From NCBI GenBank assembly GCA_002422665.1, contig DITA01000099.1:1-6714 (forward strand): 6,714 bases of DNA, written 5' to 3'. The position numbers and the translations under genes were made by a program. This DNA is from Cloacibacterium caeni_C. GTDB taxonomy: Bacteria; Bacteroidota; Bacteroidia; Flavobacteriales; Weeksellaceae. Of this stretch, positions 1 to 5,126 are shown piece after piece (position 1 is the stretch's first letter; the number at the start of each line of letters is the position of its first letter). The notes under the pieces are model-generated. The model was not told where the DNA came from. It worked only from the letters and a program-made list of their open reading frames with translations, and searched no databases.

Positions 1-72
1 ATATTTGAGTTGTGCAACAATCACATGGGTTTTGCAAGGCGCGGGTTTGAAGATATCCTTTGGGAGATTTGA
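1..72 (+). CDS. Possible 3' end of an unidentified gene cut by the window edge
   Basis: Frame 1 is open from the window edge to a TGA at 70-72 and would end in ...MGFARRGFEDILWEI. The stretch is richer in G and C than the DNA that follows, and a REP-like repeat starts 30 bp after the stop, as it does after the other genes here. A 23-codon open stretch can easily arise by chance, and I do not recognise the peptide. The repeat placement is the main support. Confidence 0.3.
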   Translation: MFELCNNHMGFARRGFEDILWEI

Positions 73-101
73 GACTATACACGCAAAAAAAAATCCATTT
101 T

Positions 102-155
102 CCCCGATTGCGCAGTTTTCTAATCCGTGACTCATTTATTTTCATTAAATTCGAT
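102..155 (+). repeat. REP-like palindromic repeat, copy 1 (diverged)
   Basis: The core at 102-131 starts CCCCGAT and ends TAATCCGTGAC. It matches the cleaner copy at 1551-1580 except for changes in the left arm (gcgcagtttt instead of gcgcggattt), which weaken the stem. Similarity continues past the core: TTTATTTTCATTAAATTCG here resembles TTTATATTTTAATTAAATTTG after the second copy. The repeating unit is therefore about 50 bp rather than just the palindrome. Confidence 0.6.
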
Positions 156-236
156 ATAAATTAATAAACAAGAAATCAAATACTGTACTAAACACTTACA
201 ATTATTAGATGATAAGAATTTTACAATTATTATTCG

Positions 237-244
237 TCTATTTG
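237..244 (+). promoter_or_regulatory. Weak candidate -7 box for the 283-1550 operon
   Basis: TCTATTTG differs at one position from the Bacteroidota -7 consensus TAnnTTTG and would give a leader of about 30 nt before the ATG at 283. No TTG is visible at the expected -33 spacing. The A-rich leader before the ATG (aaaaaaaccgc) has no Shine-Dalgarno sequence, which is normal for the phylum. This is a weak call. Confidence 0.2.
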
Positions 245-282
245 AGTGGTATATGAAATAATGCAAAAAAACCGCATAGAAT

Positions 283-669
283 ATGAAAAATTTATTTAAA
301 TCAACATTAATTTTACTTATTTCGGTAATTTTAATTTCTTGCCTTCCTATGCCAGGAAGTCCAATGACAGCATTTATTGTAAAAAATACTTCTGAAAAGC
401 CTATAAGTTTTTCTGCAAGCGTAATAAAAATGTCGCAAACATTTGGACCTCAAGAAGTAACAAACTCATTTACGGTTAAAGCAAAAGACAGCATTATTGT
501 AAGACAAACTTATTTTAAAAAAGATGGCGAAAATCCACAAAACTGGTTTTCTAAATTTGATATCTTTCCAGTAGAAGGTATTGAAATGAATAATCCAAAC
601 CTTGCTGAAAATTGGAAAAAAACATCTAATGAAAATGTCCCAACCTATACATTTACCATAAACAAATGA
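283..669 (+). CDS. Hypothetical lipoprotein, 128 aa
   Basis: This is a small exported lipoprotein of unknown function. Residues 1-20 form a lipoprotein signal: the basic start MKNLFK, a hydrophobic stretch, and the lipobox L17-I-S-C20, so the mature protein would be anchored through Cys20. Proline and glycine follow the cysteine (LPMPGSPM). The remaining ~100 residues alternate hydrophobic and polar residues, as expected of a small beta-sandwich, and include the segment NWFSKFDIFPVEGIEMNNP; I see no catalytic motif. The stop overlaps the start of the next gene as ATGA (666-669), so the two are almost certainly co-transcribed and translationally coupled, and may form a surface pair. I do not recognise a named family. 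Confidence 0.85.
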   Translation: MKNLFKSTLILLISVILISCLPMPGSPMTAFIVKNTSEKPISFSASVIKMSQTFGPQEVTNSFTVKAKDSIIVRQTYFKKDGENPQNWFSKFDIFPVEGIEMNNPNLAENWKKTSNENVPTYTFTINK

Positions 670-1550
670 AATCTCTAAAAATAATCTTAATTTTTACTTC
701 GGTTTTTGCATATTCGCAATCCAATATTTTTGATAGACTTTCTGTATTAGACAACAATGGGAAAACTTGGTATAATATTGATGGTTACAGCGTAACAAGT
801 GAAGTTTTTAACAATTCTTTTGACGAAAAAGGGTTAAAGAAAATTTTTAAAAAGCATAATATTACTGAAACCGATTTAAAAATTAGAGATGAAAAAATTG
901 ATTTCAATAATTATTTCATCACAAAAAAACAAAATATCGCTGGAAACATTTTTCAAACTAACAATTACTATTTTGTAGAGAATCCTAACAATACTACTAC
1001 TGTTGTTTGGTTTATAAAAAATGGAATCACAGATAGAGAGACCGAGGAAGAATTAGTTAATAAAATAATTAATAACCAAATTCCTAGAGAAAATTTTGTT
1101 CAGTTGCAAATCCAGTCAATTGATTTTGTAGGAAGAAAAATAGAACTTGGGAATAGTTGCTATTGGACATATTTAAATACGGTGCAATGTCCTTACTTTG
1201 GAGAAATGAATTGGTCTATCCATAAAACTTTGGAAGACGCAAAACAATCTGTTGAAAATCAATTTAATTTGACAAAAACAAGAAAAAGCACAAAAATTGC
1301 AAGTGAAAATATTGTTGATGTTGAATTTGAAGGCATTCCAACCAAAGCAAAAAAAGTTATCGTAGAGTTTACAGGAGTTAATTCTGCTCTAGCGGGAATG
1401 TCAGGAGGAAAATCATTGACCGTTTATTACATTGCAGAAAATGTGAGAAACAAGAATATAAGTTGTGTGATGAGTTTTTGGAATAATGATCTAATTAATC
1501 CTGAAACGAAATTACCTCCATTATTAGAAAAAGTAATGAAAGTAAAATAA
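666..1550 (+). CDS. Hypothetical secreted protein, 294 aa
   Basis: This is an exported protein of unknown function. It has a short signal peptide, with K2 and K5, a hydrophobic core at residues 6-15 and probable cleavage near A15-Y-S-Q18. It has no lipobox, so it is probably periplasmic or secreted rather than lipid-anchored. The mature part is rich in Asn, Lys and Thr. Its cysteines are at 165, 175 (GNSC...VQC) and 267; the first two are close enough to form a disulfide. The C-terminal third (VDVEFEGIPTKAKKVIVEFT, then AGMSGGKSLTVYYIAENV) looks like beta strands. Translation starts inside the stop of the preceding lipoprotein gene through ATGA. A REP-like repeat begins at the base after the stop codon. 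No family is recognised; it could be a partner or immunity-type protein of the lipoprotein, but nothing shows that. Confidence 0.85.
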   Translation: MKSLKIILIFTSVFAYSQSNIFDRLSVLDNNGKTWYNIDGYSVTSEVFNNSFDEKGLKKIFKKHNITETDLKIRDEKIDFNNYFITKKQNIAGNIFQTNNYYFVENPNNTTTVVWFIKNGITDRETEEELVNKIINNQIPRENFVQLQIQSIDFVGRKIELGNSCYWTYLNTVQCPYFGEMNWSIHKTLEDAKQSVENQFNLTKTRKSTKIASENIVDVEFEGIPTKAKKVIVEFTGVNSALAGMSGGKSLTVYYIAENVRNKNISCVMSFWNNDLINPETKLPPLLEKVMKVK

Positions 1551-1606
1551 CCCCGATGGCGCGGATTTGTAATCCGTGACTTTTTATATTTTAATTAAAT
1601 TTGTTA
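1551..1606 (+). repeat. REP-like palindromic repeat, copy 2 (best preserved)
   Basis: The core at 1551-1580 contains CGGATTTGTAATCCG, a perfect 6-bp stem with a 3-nt loop. It extends to 8 bp (CGCGGATT/AATCCGTG) if one G-T pair is allowed. It starts at the base immediately after the TAA of the 294-aa gene, so it would form a 3' hairpin on that mRNA. Its AT-rich tail, shared with copy 1, contains a perfect TAnnTTTG promoter box. Repeats of this layout are often scattered by RAYT (TnpA-REP) transposases; no such gene is in view, so the link is inference. Confidence 0.75.
1567..1603 (+). promoter_or_regulatory. Candidate Bacteroidota promoter for the DUF6624-like gene
   Basis: TAAATTTG at 1596-1603 fits the -7 consensus TAnnTTTG exactly and would start transcription about 25 nt before the ATG at 1636. 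The nearest upstream TTG is at 1567-1569 inside the repeat loop, 26 nt away, which is longer than the usual ~17-23 nt spacing. The -7 box is therefore good and the -33 box doubtful. The promoter lies within the repeat unit itself. Confidence 0.4.
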
Positions 1607-1635
1607 GAAACTAAATAACCCAAGCACTTCTAAAT

Positions 1636-2522
1636 ATGAAATCATATTTCAATTATTTTCTAATTCTAATACATCTTTCTTTAATCATTATTTCTTGTAA
1701 CACAAGGGAGAAAAATTACATTACTTATTATAATAAAGTAAATGAGATTGATAGCATCTACAGAATTGCTCAAAGACCTAAATTAGCAATAAAAAAATTC
1801 AGAAAATTATTTAAGGAGTTTCAACCTAAAAATCAAGAGAGAATAGAAGAATTTGAAAATTATATTTATTTGAGTGATAAGTATCAAAAAAATTTCGGGG
1901 GGAAAAAAATCTGTACAAGTTTATTACTTTAATTGCACCTTATAGAAACGCTTATCAAGAGCATTTACCCTTGTTTAAAAAATATGGAATAGACAGTTTA
2001 GAAGCAGCCAATAAAACAGATTTATGGGTGAGGTCAAGAGAAAAAGTATTAATGGATTCTATTACAACTCTTTTTATACGTGATCAAGAAGGAAGACGTT
2101 TAGATATAAATATAAGTGCTAGAAATGATTTAAAAAATGCGAAACTTATGAAGTGGATATTTGATAATTATGGATATCCTTCTTTACAAAAAGTGGGTGT
2201 TTTTGGGAATGATGATGTCTTTTTACCAATGAGTACCTTTTTTAGTCACATGTCGGCTTCGCAAGATTATCCTTATTTTGAAAAAAAATTAAAAAGATAT
2301 TTAGAGATGGGGGACTGTACACCACGTGAATATTCAACGATGGTAGACCGCTATCATTTACAAGTTTTAAAAGACAAAATGCTCTATGGTTCTTATATTG
2401 GAATAGATGGAATTTCTGATACAATTCAAGTGAATAAAAATCGTAAAAGTGTAGGTTTAACTTCATTAAAACACAATAATATAATTACAAAAGACTTTTT
2501 AAAAAAAATAAATAAAAATTAA
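1636..2522 (+). pseudogene. DUF6624-like lipoprotein gene, split by a frameshift
   Basis: Two adjacent frames together give one protein of about 295 aa. The first frame (1636-1932) encodes a lipoprotein signal with lipobox I18-I-S-C21, then a charged helical region to FGGKK (residue 91), then runs out at 1932. The second frame is open from 1881 to 2522 and continues sensibly as LYKFITLIAPYRNAYQEHLP. Adding one base to the tract GGGGGGAAAAAAA (1897-1909) joins them. The second part has the pattern I associate with DUF6624: RDQEGR, N...LMKWIFDNYGYP, VG, H....DYPYFEKKLKRYL, Y..MVDR, LYGSYI and VNKNRKSVGL. The molecular role of that family is unknown to me. A start at TTG 1971 would make a 183-aa product lacking the signal and probably has no meaning. 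The split could be a true deletion, a sequencing error in a homopolymer, or a phase-variable switch. Confidence 0.75.
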
Positions 2523-2524
2523 AA

Positions 2525-2554
2525 CCCCGATGTCTCAGATTTCTTATCCTTGAG
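2525..2554 (+). repeat. REP-like palindromic repeat, copy 3 (diverged)
   Basis: CCCCGATG followed by TCTCAGATTTCTTATCCTTGAG has the length and layout of the 1551 copy, but several arm bases differ. The outer CTCA/TGAG can still pair, although the middle of the stem is poor. It starts two bases after the TAA at 2520-2522, the same placement as copy 2. Confidence 0.5.
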
Positions 2555-2559
2555 TACAG

Positions 2560-2588
2560 ACCCGATGGCGCGGATTTCTAACCGTGAC
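2560..2588 (+). repeat. REP-like palindromic repeat, copy 4
   Basis: This is a near-identical copy of the 1551-1580 core (CCCGATGGCGCGGATTTCTA, then ACCGTGAC) with one base lost in the right arm (TAACCG for TAATCCG). It lies 5 bp after copy 3 in the same orientation, so the two form a tandem pair, as REP units often do in larger mosaic elements. Confidence 0.65.
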
Positions 2589-2661
2589 CTTTAAACTCAC
2601 TAAAACATACAGTTCATAATAACTCCGTCAAGGTTCCATAACCACCGCTGTCCGCAGCAAG

Positions 2662-2785
2662 TAACATAATGAACATTATACGCACTACCTAGCTACAGAG
2701 AGCTGTCTCCACCCAGCCAGCCCTGAGCCTGCCGAAGGGTTACGCCATCATCCCTGCATAGTCCCTATAATGTGGCATTATGTTA
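2662..2785. repeat. Inverted repeat TAACATAATG...CATTATGTTA with internal palindromes
   Basis: TAACATAATG at 2662-2671 and CATTATGTTA at 2776-2785 are exact inverted copies enclosing 104 bp. Each end also sits in a local palindrome: ATAATG-AA-CATTAT at 2666-2679 and ATAATG-TGG-CATTAT at 2767-2781. The enclosed DNA has no gene but contains one CCCTGAGC-type repeat. It could be a miniature mobile element or chance in AT-rich motifs; no flanking duplication was identified. Confidence 0.35.
2721..2739. repeat. CCCTGAGC...GCCGAAGGG dispersed palindrome, copy 1
   Basis: CCCTGAGCCTGCCGAAGGG is a short imperfect palindrome whose ends CCCT and AGGG pair. It shares both arms with copies at 2912 and 3428 and differs in the central bases. 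Short repeats of this form are known to be scattered in high copy through many bacterial genomes. Confidence 0.55.
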
Positions 2786-2881
2786 AATGCTTTCCTAGCA
2801 ACAGGCATAGCCTTTTTGCGCTAAACTTTGCAGCCGCTCGCTTGGTTATAATTTAGAAGAGCAGACACATAAAGAACACCT

Positions 2882-3130
2882 TCAAATCCCCGCCAAAGCT
2901 TGGGAGTAATACCCTGAGCGAAGCCGAAGGGCACAGAAATGATGCACTAGCTGAGGTTCTTCCAATACCTTCAGCAAACCTCTGTCAGATAAAATCTTTG
3001 TCAAAATAAAAAGATTTTTCGTGCCATCGGTCAGCTTTCGGTATCGCTCACAGCCGTATTCAGTCCGAAAAAAATCAGTTTTTGCCCAGCGCTCAATTTT
3101 TTCAGCTGGCTCAATGCATACCAGTCGTAT
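2882..3130 (-). pseudogene. Decayed minus-strand open stretch, 82 codons, no start codon
   Basis: On the minus strand a frame is open from a stop just above 3130 to TGA at 2884-2882. It reads IRLVCIEPAEKIERWAKTDF and later LTKILSDRGLLKVLEEP. Its composition looks protein-like, but there is no suitable start. The dispersed palindrome at 2912-2931 is read through in frame as ALRLRSG near the C-terminus. A second minus frame over 3031-3183 (...INEYDWYALSQLKKLSAGQK...) is also open, so which frame was once coding is uncertain. No family is recognised. Confidence 0.25.
2912..2931. repeat. CCCTGAGC...GCCGAAGGG dispersed palindrome, copy 2
   Basis: CCCTGAGCGAAGCCGAAGGG is 20 bp, with the same arms as the copies at 2721 and 3428. 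It lies inside the minus-strand open stretch 2882-3130 and is followed by GCACA, as copy 3 is followed by GCACAC. Confidence 0.6.
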
Positions 3131-3199
3131 TCATTTATTTTCAGAGGAGTATGCAGTGGCCACCTGAAAAACCCAACAAAAAACTATTTTTTCCAGCCT

Positions 3200-3517
3200 T
3201 CACACCGCTGTCTTTTCCAAAGCTTTTACCAGTTCAGTATTCATCTTGTCTCTCGGCTCTAGTATCTCGCTTCTATAAGCATCATTTCTGCGCAAACTGG
3301 TTTCCCCATCTTGCCATAACTTTCCCATGTTCCTCCAGTACATAATCAGCTTTCATTACACGGTAGTAGGTCCGTTTCATTGCAGCTTTATATGCACTTC
3401 CGTCACCGCGCACAGTCGTGTGCTGTTCCCTGAGCTGAGCCGAAGGGCACACCACTGTCTTTCCCATTCCTTCCCTTTGGTATCGTTATAATAAGAACTT
3501 GCACAGTTTTTAAGCGA
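3200..3517 (-). pseudogene. Broken minus-strand gene in three frames
   Basis: Three consecutive minus-strand pieces read as one protein after frame correction. The first (from 3517) is SLKNCASSYYNDTKGKEWER. The second is EQHTTVRGDGSAYKAAMKR, then TYYRVMKADYVLEEHGKVMA and RWGNQ. The third (to TGA 3202-3200) is RNDAYRSEILEPRDKMNTEL, then VKALEKTAV. The first break coincides with the dispersed palindrome at 3428-3447, as if that repeat had been inserted there. The second break is a one-base slip near 3286. No start codon remains at the 5' end. About 100 residues are recoverable; the family is not recognised. An ATG at 3467 opens the middle frame but starts inside the broken region and is not a natural start. 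Confidence 0.45.
3428..3447. repeat. CCCTGAGC...GCCGAAGGG dispersed palindrome, copy 3
   Basis: CCCTGAGCTGAGCCGAAGGG is 20 bp. It sits exactly where the minus-strand pseudogene changes frame, between ...KEWERQW and HTTVRGDG..., which supports insertion into a formerly intact gene. Confidence 0.6.
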
Positions 3518-3557
3518 TTACGTCAAATAACAGGATGCCGAACATCGGCAAAAAAAT

Positions 3558-3732
3558 AAAAAAAAAAGAAAGTAAAGGTATACGCTCGGGAAAAATGCGC
3601 TGACAATATCAAGCCCATAAAGGGTTTTTTGAAAAAAGTATGTGCGTGTAAAGCAAAAAACGCCCATACTTTTTTCAAAAAAATATTGCATCGCATTTTC
3701 CCTCCATTTGAATAGAACACTTTCTTTTTTTT
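3558..3732. repeat. Compound inverted repeat of ~175 bp with a perfect 18-bp central hairpin
   Basis: Three nested inverted pairs share one centre near 3650. Outer: AAAAAAAAGAAAGT (3560-3573) with ACTTTCTTTTTTTT (3719-3732). Middle: GGGAAAAATGCG...CAATAT (3588-3609) with ATATTG...CGCATTTTCCC (3683-3702), one A different in length. Inner: TTTTTTGAAAAAAGTATG (3625-3642), an exact 18-bp match to the reverse complement at 3665-3682. The inner stem extends past one mismatch by GCGT/ACGC around a 12-nt loop. The nesting shows a structured element rather than one chance hairpin. It may be a miniature transposable element, a transfer or replication origin, or a large terminator; no protein in view settles this. 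Confidence 0.65.
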
Positions 3733-3762
3733 CCTTTTTTTTCTTTTAGAAATTTTCCTGCG

Positions 3763-3793
3763 AAGCATAACTTTTAAATCCCAAGTTATGCTT
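3763..3793 (+). promoter_or_regulatory. Perfect 11-bp hairpin covering the start codon of the DUF6943-like gene
   Basis: AAGCATAACTT (3763-3773) and AAGTTATGCTT (3783-3793) are exact inverted copies around a 9-nt spacer, TTAAATCCC. The right arm includes the ATG at 3788-3790. In RNA the hairpin would hide the start codon; in DNA two 11-bp arms around a short spacer resemble a dimeric operator or a tyrosine-recombinase core site. The structure is directly visible; each function is a guess. Confidence 0.5.
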
Positions 3794-4213
3794 AAAAACA
3801 AAGTACGTACGTACTCCGTACACCAAGACGCGCCGAAAATGGCAATTTACATTCTTAACCGTGGCAGAAATGCAGGAAAGCCGCTCCGCCAACCGTGCCC
3901 CAACTGTTTTATCATCTATTGCAAAGACGAAAAAGACCTGGAGAACCACTACTGGACGTTCTTCACCCTTTGGAAAAATGGATTTTTCCACCCATATCTT
4001 TGCGGAAGCGTGATAGATATGCTCAGAATGTCAGATTTCAAGAAACTGCTCCAGAACTGGATTCAGCCCAGCATTGAAAAAAACGAACAGGAACCCGGAC
4101 TGATTGAAAGATTGATTGAAATCGACAATCTTGAACGAAATTATGCGAGACAAGCGAAGCTCTTAAATGATCTTCGAGCGACTTTGGTGAAAAAATTCTA
4201 CCAAGTGCTCTAA
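3788..4213 (+). CDS. DUF6943-like protein, 141 aa
   Basis: This is a small soluble protein of unknown biochemical role, similar in pattern to a family I recall as DUF6943 from Bacteroidota mobile and accessory regions. The conserved block is residues 20-80: IYILNRGRNAGKPL, then PCPNC (C37, C40), then YWTFFTLWKNGFFHPYLCGS (C72), then V-I-D. The paired cysteines could bind a metal, but only one CxxC is clear. Residues ~97-135 look like a charged helix or short coiled coil. The start at 3788 is preferred over M18 (3839) because the family usually has about 20 residues before the YIL..GRNAGKPL block. No Shine-Dalgarno sequence is present, and the start codon lies in a hairpin. A terminator follows 8 bp after the stop. 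Confidence 0.8.
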   Translation: MLKNKVRTYSVHQDAPKMAIYILNRGRNAGKPLRQPCPNCFIIYCKDEKDLENHYWTFFTLWKNGFFHPYLCGSVIDMLRMSDFKKLLQNWIQPSIEKNEQEPGLIERLIEIDNLERNYARQAKLLNDLRATLVKKFYQVL

Positions 4214-4220
4214 TAGAAAA

Positions 4221-4250
4221 AGCCTCTCCAGCTCGGAGAGGCTCTTTTTT
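4221..4250 (+). terminator. Rho-independent terminator, probably bidirectional
   Basis: AGCCTCTCC (4221-4229), loop AGCTC, GGAGAGGCT (4235-4243) form a perfect 9-bp GC-rich stem followed by CTTTTTT on the plus strand. On the minus strand the stem is followed by TTTTT (from AAAAA at 4217-4221), so it can also end the converging operon whose last stop codon is at 4268. Confidence 0.9.
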
Positions 4251-4267
4251 GCCAGTTAGTCACCACA

Positions 4268-4459
4268 CTAAGTTTTTGGCTTTTTTTTCATCATTTGGAG
4301 TAATCTCTTAACCAAAAGTGTTGCTACAAAACTCGAGACACCGCCCAAAAATCCAAGAATGATGGTCTTCAGAATATCTTCGGCTTGTATGTTAACAAAT
4401 ATACTTAAAACCGTCCCAAATGCAGTGCTAAATTTTGTCGAGTTATCCACGTAATTCAT
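4268..4459 (-). CDS. Small holin-like membrane protein, 63 aa
   Basis: This is the last gene of the minus-strand operon. The N-terminal third is polar, followed by a mildly hydrophobic stretch at residues ~12-25 (TAFGTVLSIFVNI). A clear membrane segment runs over ~33-51 (IILGFLGGVSSFVATLLV), and the tail KRLLQMMKKKPKT is strongly basic. The small size, one or two membrane helices, charged C-terminus and position after a DUF5675-like gene are all typical of phage holins, though no sequence family is recognised. It lies 40 nt downstream of the 70-aa gene. It could instead be a membrane anchor or a toxic peptide. Confidence 0.7.
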   Translation of the reverse strand: MNYVDNSTKFSTAFGTVLSIFVNIQAEDILKTIILGFLGGVSSFVATLLVKRLLQMMKKKPKT

Positions 4460-4499
4460 AGCAAATCAATATAAAATGAACGCTCATTGACCAAAAATG

Positions 4500-4712
4500 C
4501 TAATCATCACGATATACTGCAGCTTGACTTACCGCCGAAGCAATGCCTCCAGCTACTGCCAAATATCCTGCTACACTCACCACCAAAGCTGGAAGCGAAA
4601 CAGGAGCAGTCACAATAACGCTACTTACAGCTGTTAAGGCTAAACCAATGTTTCTAAGCTTGCGGAAAAACTTTGGCGTTGGTTCTTGAATCCTTTGTAC
4701 TAATTTTTTCAT
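4500..4712 (-). CDS. Small holin-like membrane protein, 70 aa
   Basis: The protein has a basic, polar N-terminus (MKKLVQRIQEPTPKFFRKLR) and two likely membrane helices at ~22-41 (IGLALTAVSSVIVTAPVSLP) and ~42-64 (ALVVSVAGYLAVAGGIASAVSQ), both rich in Ala, Val and Gly. It ends in YRDD. A short proline-containing turn separates the helices, giving a hairpin topology with both ends on the same side. Its start overlaps the stop of the DUF5675-like gene as ATGA (4709-4712), so the two are translationally coupled. Holin or antiholin is the natural reading from the layout; no sequence match was tested. Confidence 0.75.
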   Translation of the reverse strand: MKKLVQRIQEPTPKFFRKLRNIGLALTAVSSVIVTAPVSLPALVVSVAGYLAVAGGIASAVSQAAVYRDD

Positions 4713-5119
4713 AATGTTTTATTTTTTTGGGTAACAATGAGTTCTACTACAAAACCACTCTCCAGATAGGGGAAAACCAATTTATTAAGCTTCTCAAAAG
4801 CCTTTCTCGATTCATTTCCTCTACCTTCTCCCGTAAGTTGTGTTACAGGAGCAATGCAACCATTCAGTTCCTTTAAAGCGTTATTCGCTGGGTGAATCAG
4901 AATGAATGATCTATTCTTCACATTGGTCAACTCCAAATGCCACTTGAATTTGGCACTGAAACGCTTTCGGATTTTGTATTTTCCCTCTGGAATACACGAA
5001 ATTCTTTTCTGATTATTTCGCCAAGGCAATTCTATTGTTTTACAAATTTCTTTGCCTTCAAAGCTCAAAACGCCATTCGTTCCTTCGGGAAAATACATCC
5101 TTTCCAATAAGATTTCCAT
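4709..5119 (-). CDS. DUF5675-like protein, 136 aa
   Basis: The sequence fits the pattern I recall for DUF5675, found in phages and Bacteroidota mobile regions. It has LLERMYFPEGTNGVL at the start, then C-TIELPWRNN..RISCIPEGKY at ~26-48, then HPANNALKELNGCIAP at 76-91 and LTGEGRG.ESR..F at 95-108. The H76...G87-C88-I89 arrangement recalls the His...Gly-Cys active site of L,D-transpeptidase (YkuD-like) enzymes, so action on peptidoglycan is possible, but this is inference. There is no signal peptide, so it would need a holin to reach the wall. I chose ATG 5119 over the upstream ATG at 5143: the family starts at MEILLER, the longer form adds only 8 unconserved residues, and 5119 gives a 7-nt gap after the preceding stop rather than an overlap. 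The stop overlaps the next start as ATGA. Confidence 0.85.
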   Translation of the reverse strand: MEILLERMYFPEGTNGVLSFEGKEICKTIELPWRNNQKRISCIPEGKYKIRKRFSAKFKWHLELTNVKNRSFILIHPANNALKELNGCIAPVTQLTGEGRGNESRKAFEKLNKLVFPYLESGFVVELIVTQKNKTL

Positions 5120-5126
5120 GAAAATT

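Larger units (their letters stand above)
2589..2881. other. Gene-free stretch after the repeat cluster
   Basis: I find no credible coding frame here on either strand. The base composition is more even than in the AT-rich lipoprotein genes to the left. The only structure seen is the inverted repeat at 2662-2785 and the palindrome inside it. With the decayed frames that follow, it belongs to a 1.2-kb stretch without an intact gene that separates the two coding regions of the window. Confidence 0.5.

Noticed and set aside
1897..1909. Programmed -1 ribosomal frameshift site
   Set aside because: In the frame being read, the codons are GGG GGG AAA AAA; no heptamer of the form X XXY YYZ is in phase, and no clear stimulatory hairpin was seen just after it. 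Polymerase slippage or mutation is simpler.
2242..2466. Minus-strand 74-aa frame
   Set aside because: It is antisense to the well-supported DUF6624-like coding frame and has no recognisable features.
1971..2522. Separate 183-aa gene starting at TTG 1971
   Set aside because: The same frame is open and protein-like upstream of the TTG and joins the lipoprotein frame with one base added, so it is the second half of a split gene.
2662..2790. Integron attC site (CATTATGTTAAATGC resembles GTTRRRY on one side)
   Set aside because: The opposite side does not fit RYYYAAC, no integrase is present, and the two-box structure of attC is missing.
3082..3345. Plus-strand 87-aa frame in the gene-free stretch
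   Set aside because: It is low-complexity in Phe, Pro and Ser, has no plausible leader, and overlaps the minus-strand pseudogene, which reads more like protein.
3523..3801. Minus-strand 92-aa frame rich in Lys and Phe
   Set aside because: It is produced by A and T runs of the compound inverted repeat and has no protein-like composition.
3803..3814. GTACGTACGTAC tetranucleotide repeat near the start of the DUF6943-like gene
   Set aside because: Three units are too few to argue for slippage control, and the encoded VRTY fits the expected N-terminus.
3746..3991. Minus-strand 81-aa frame
   Set aside because: It is antisense to the start of the DUF6943-like gene, whose conserved pattern supports the plus strand.
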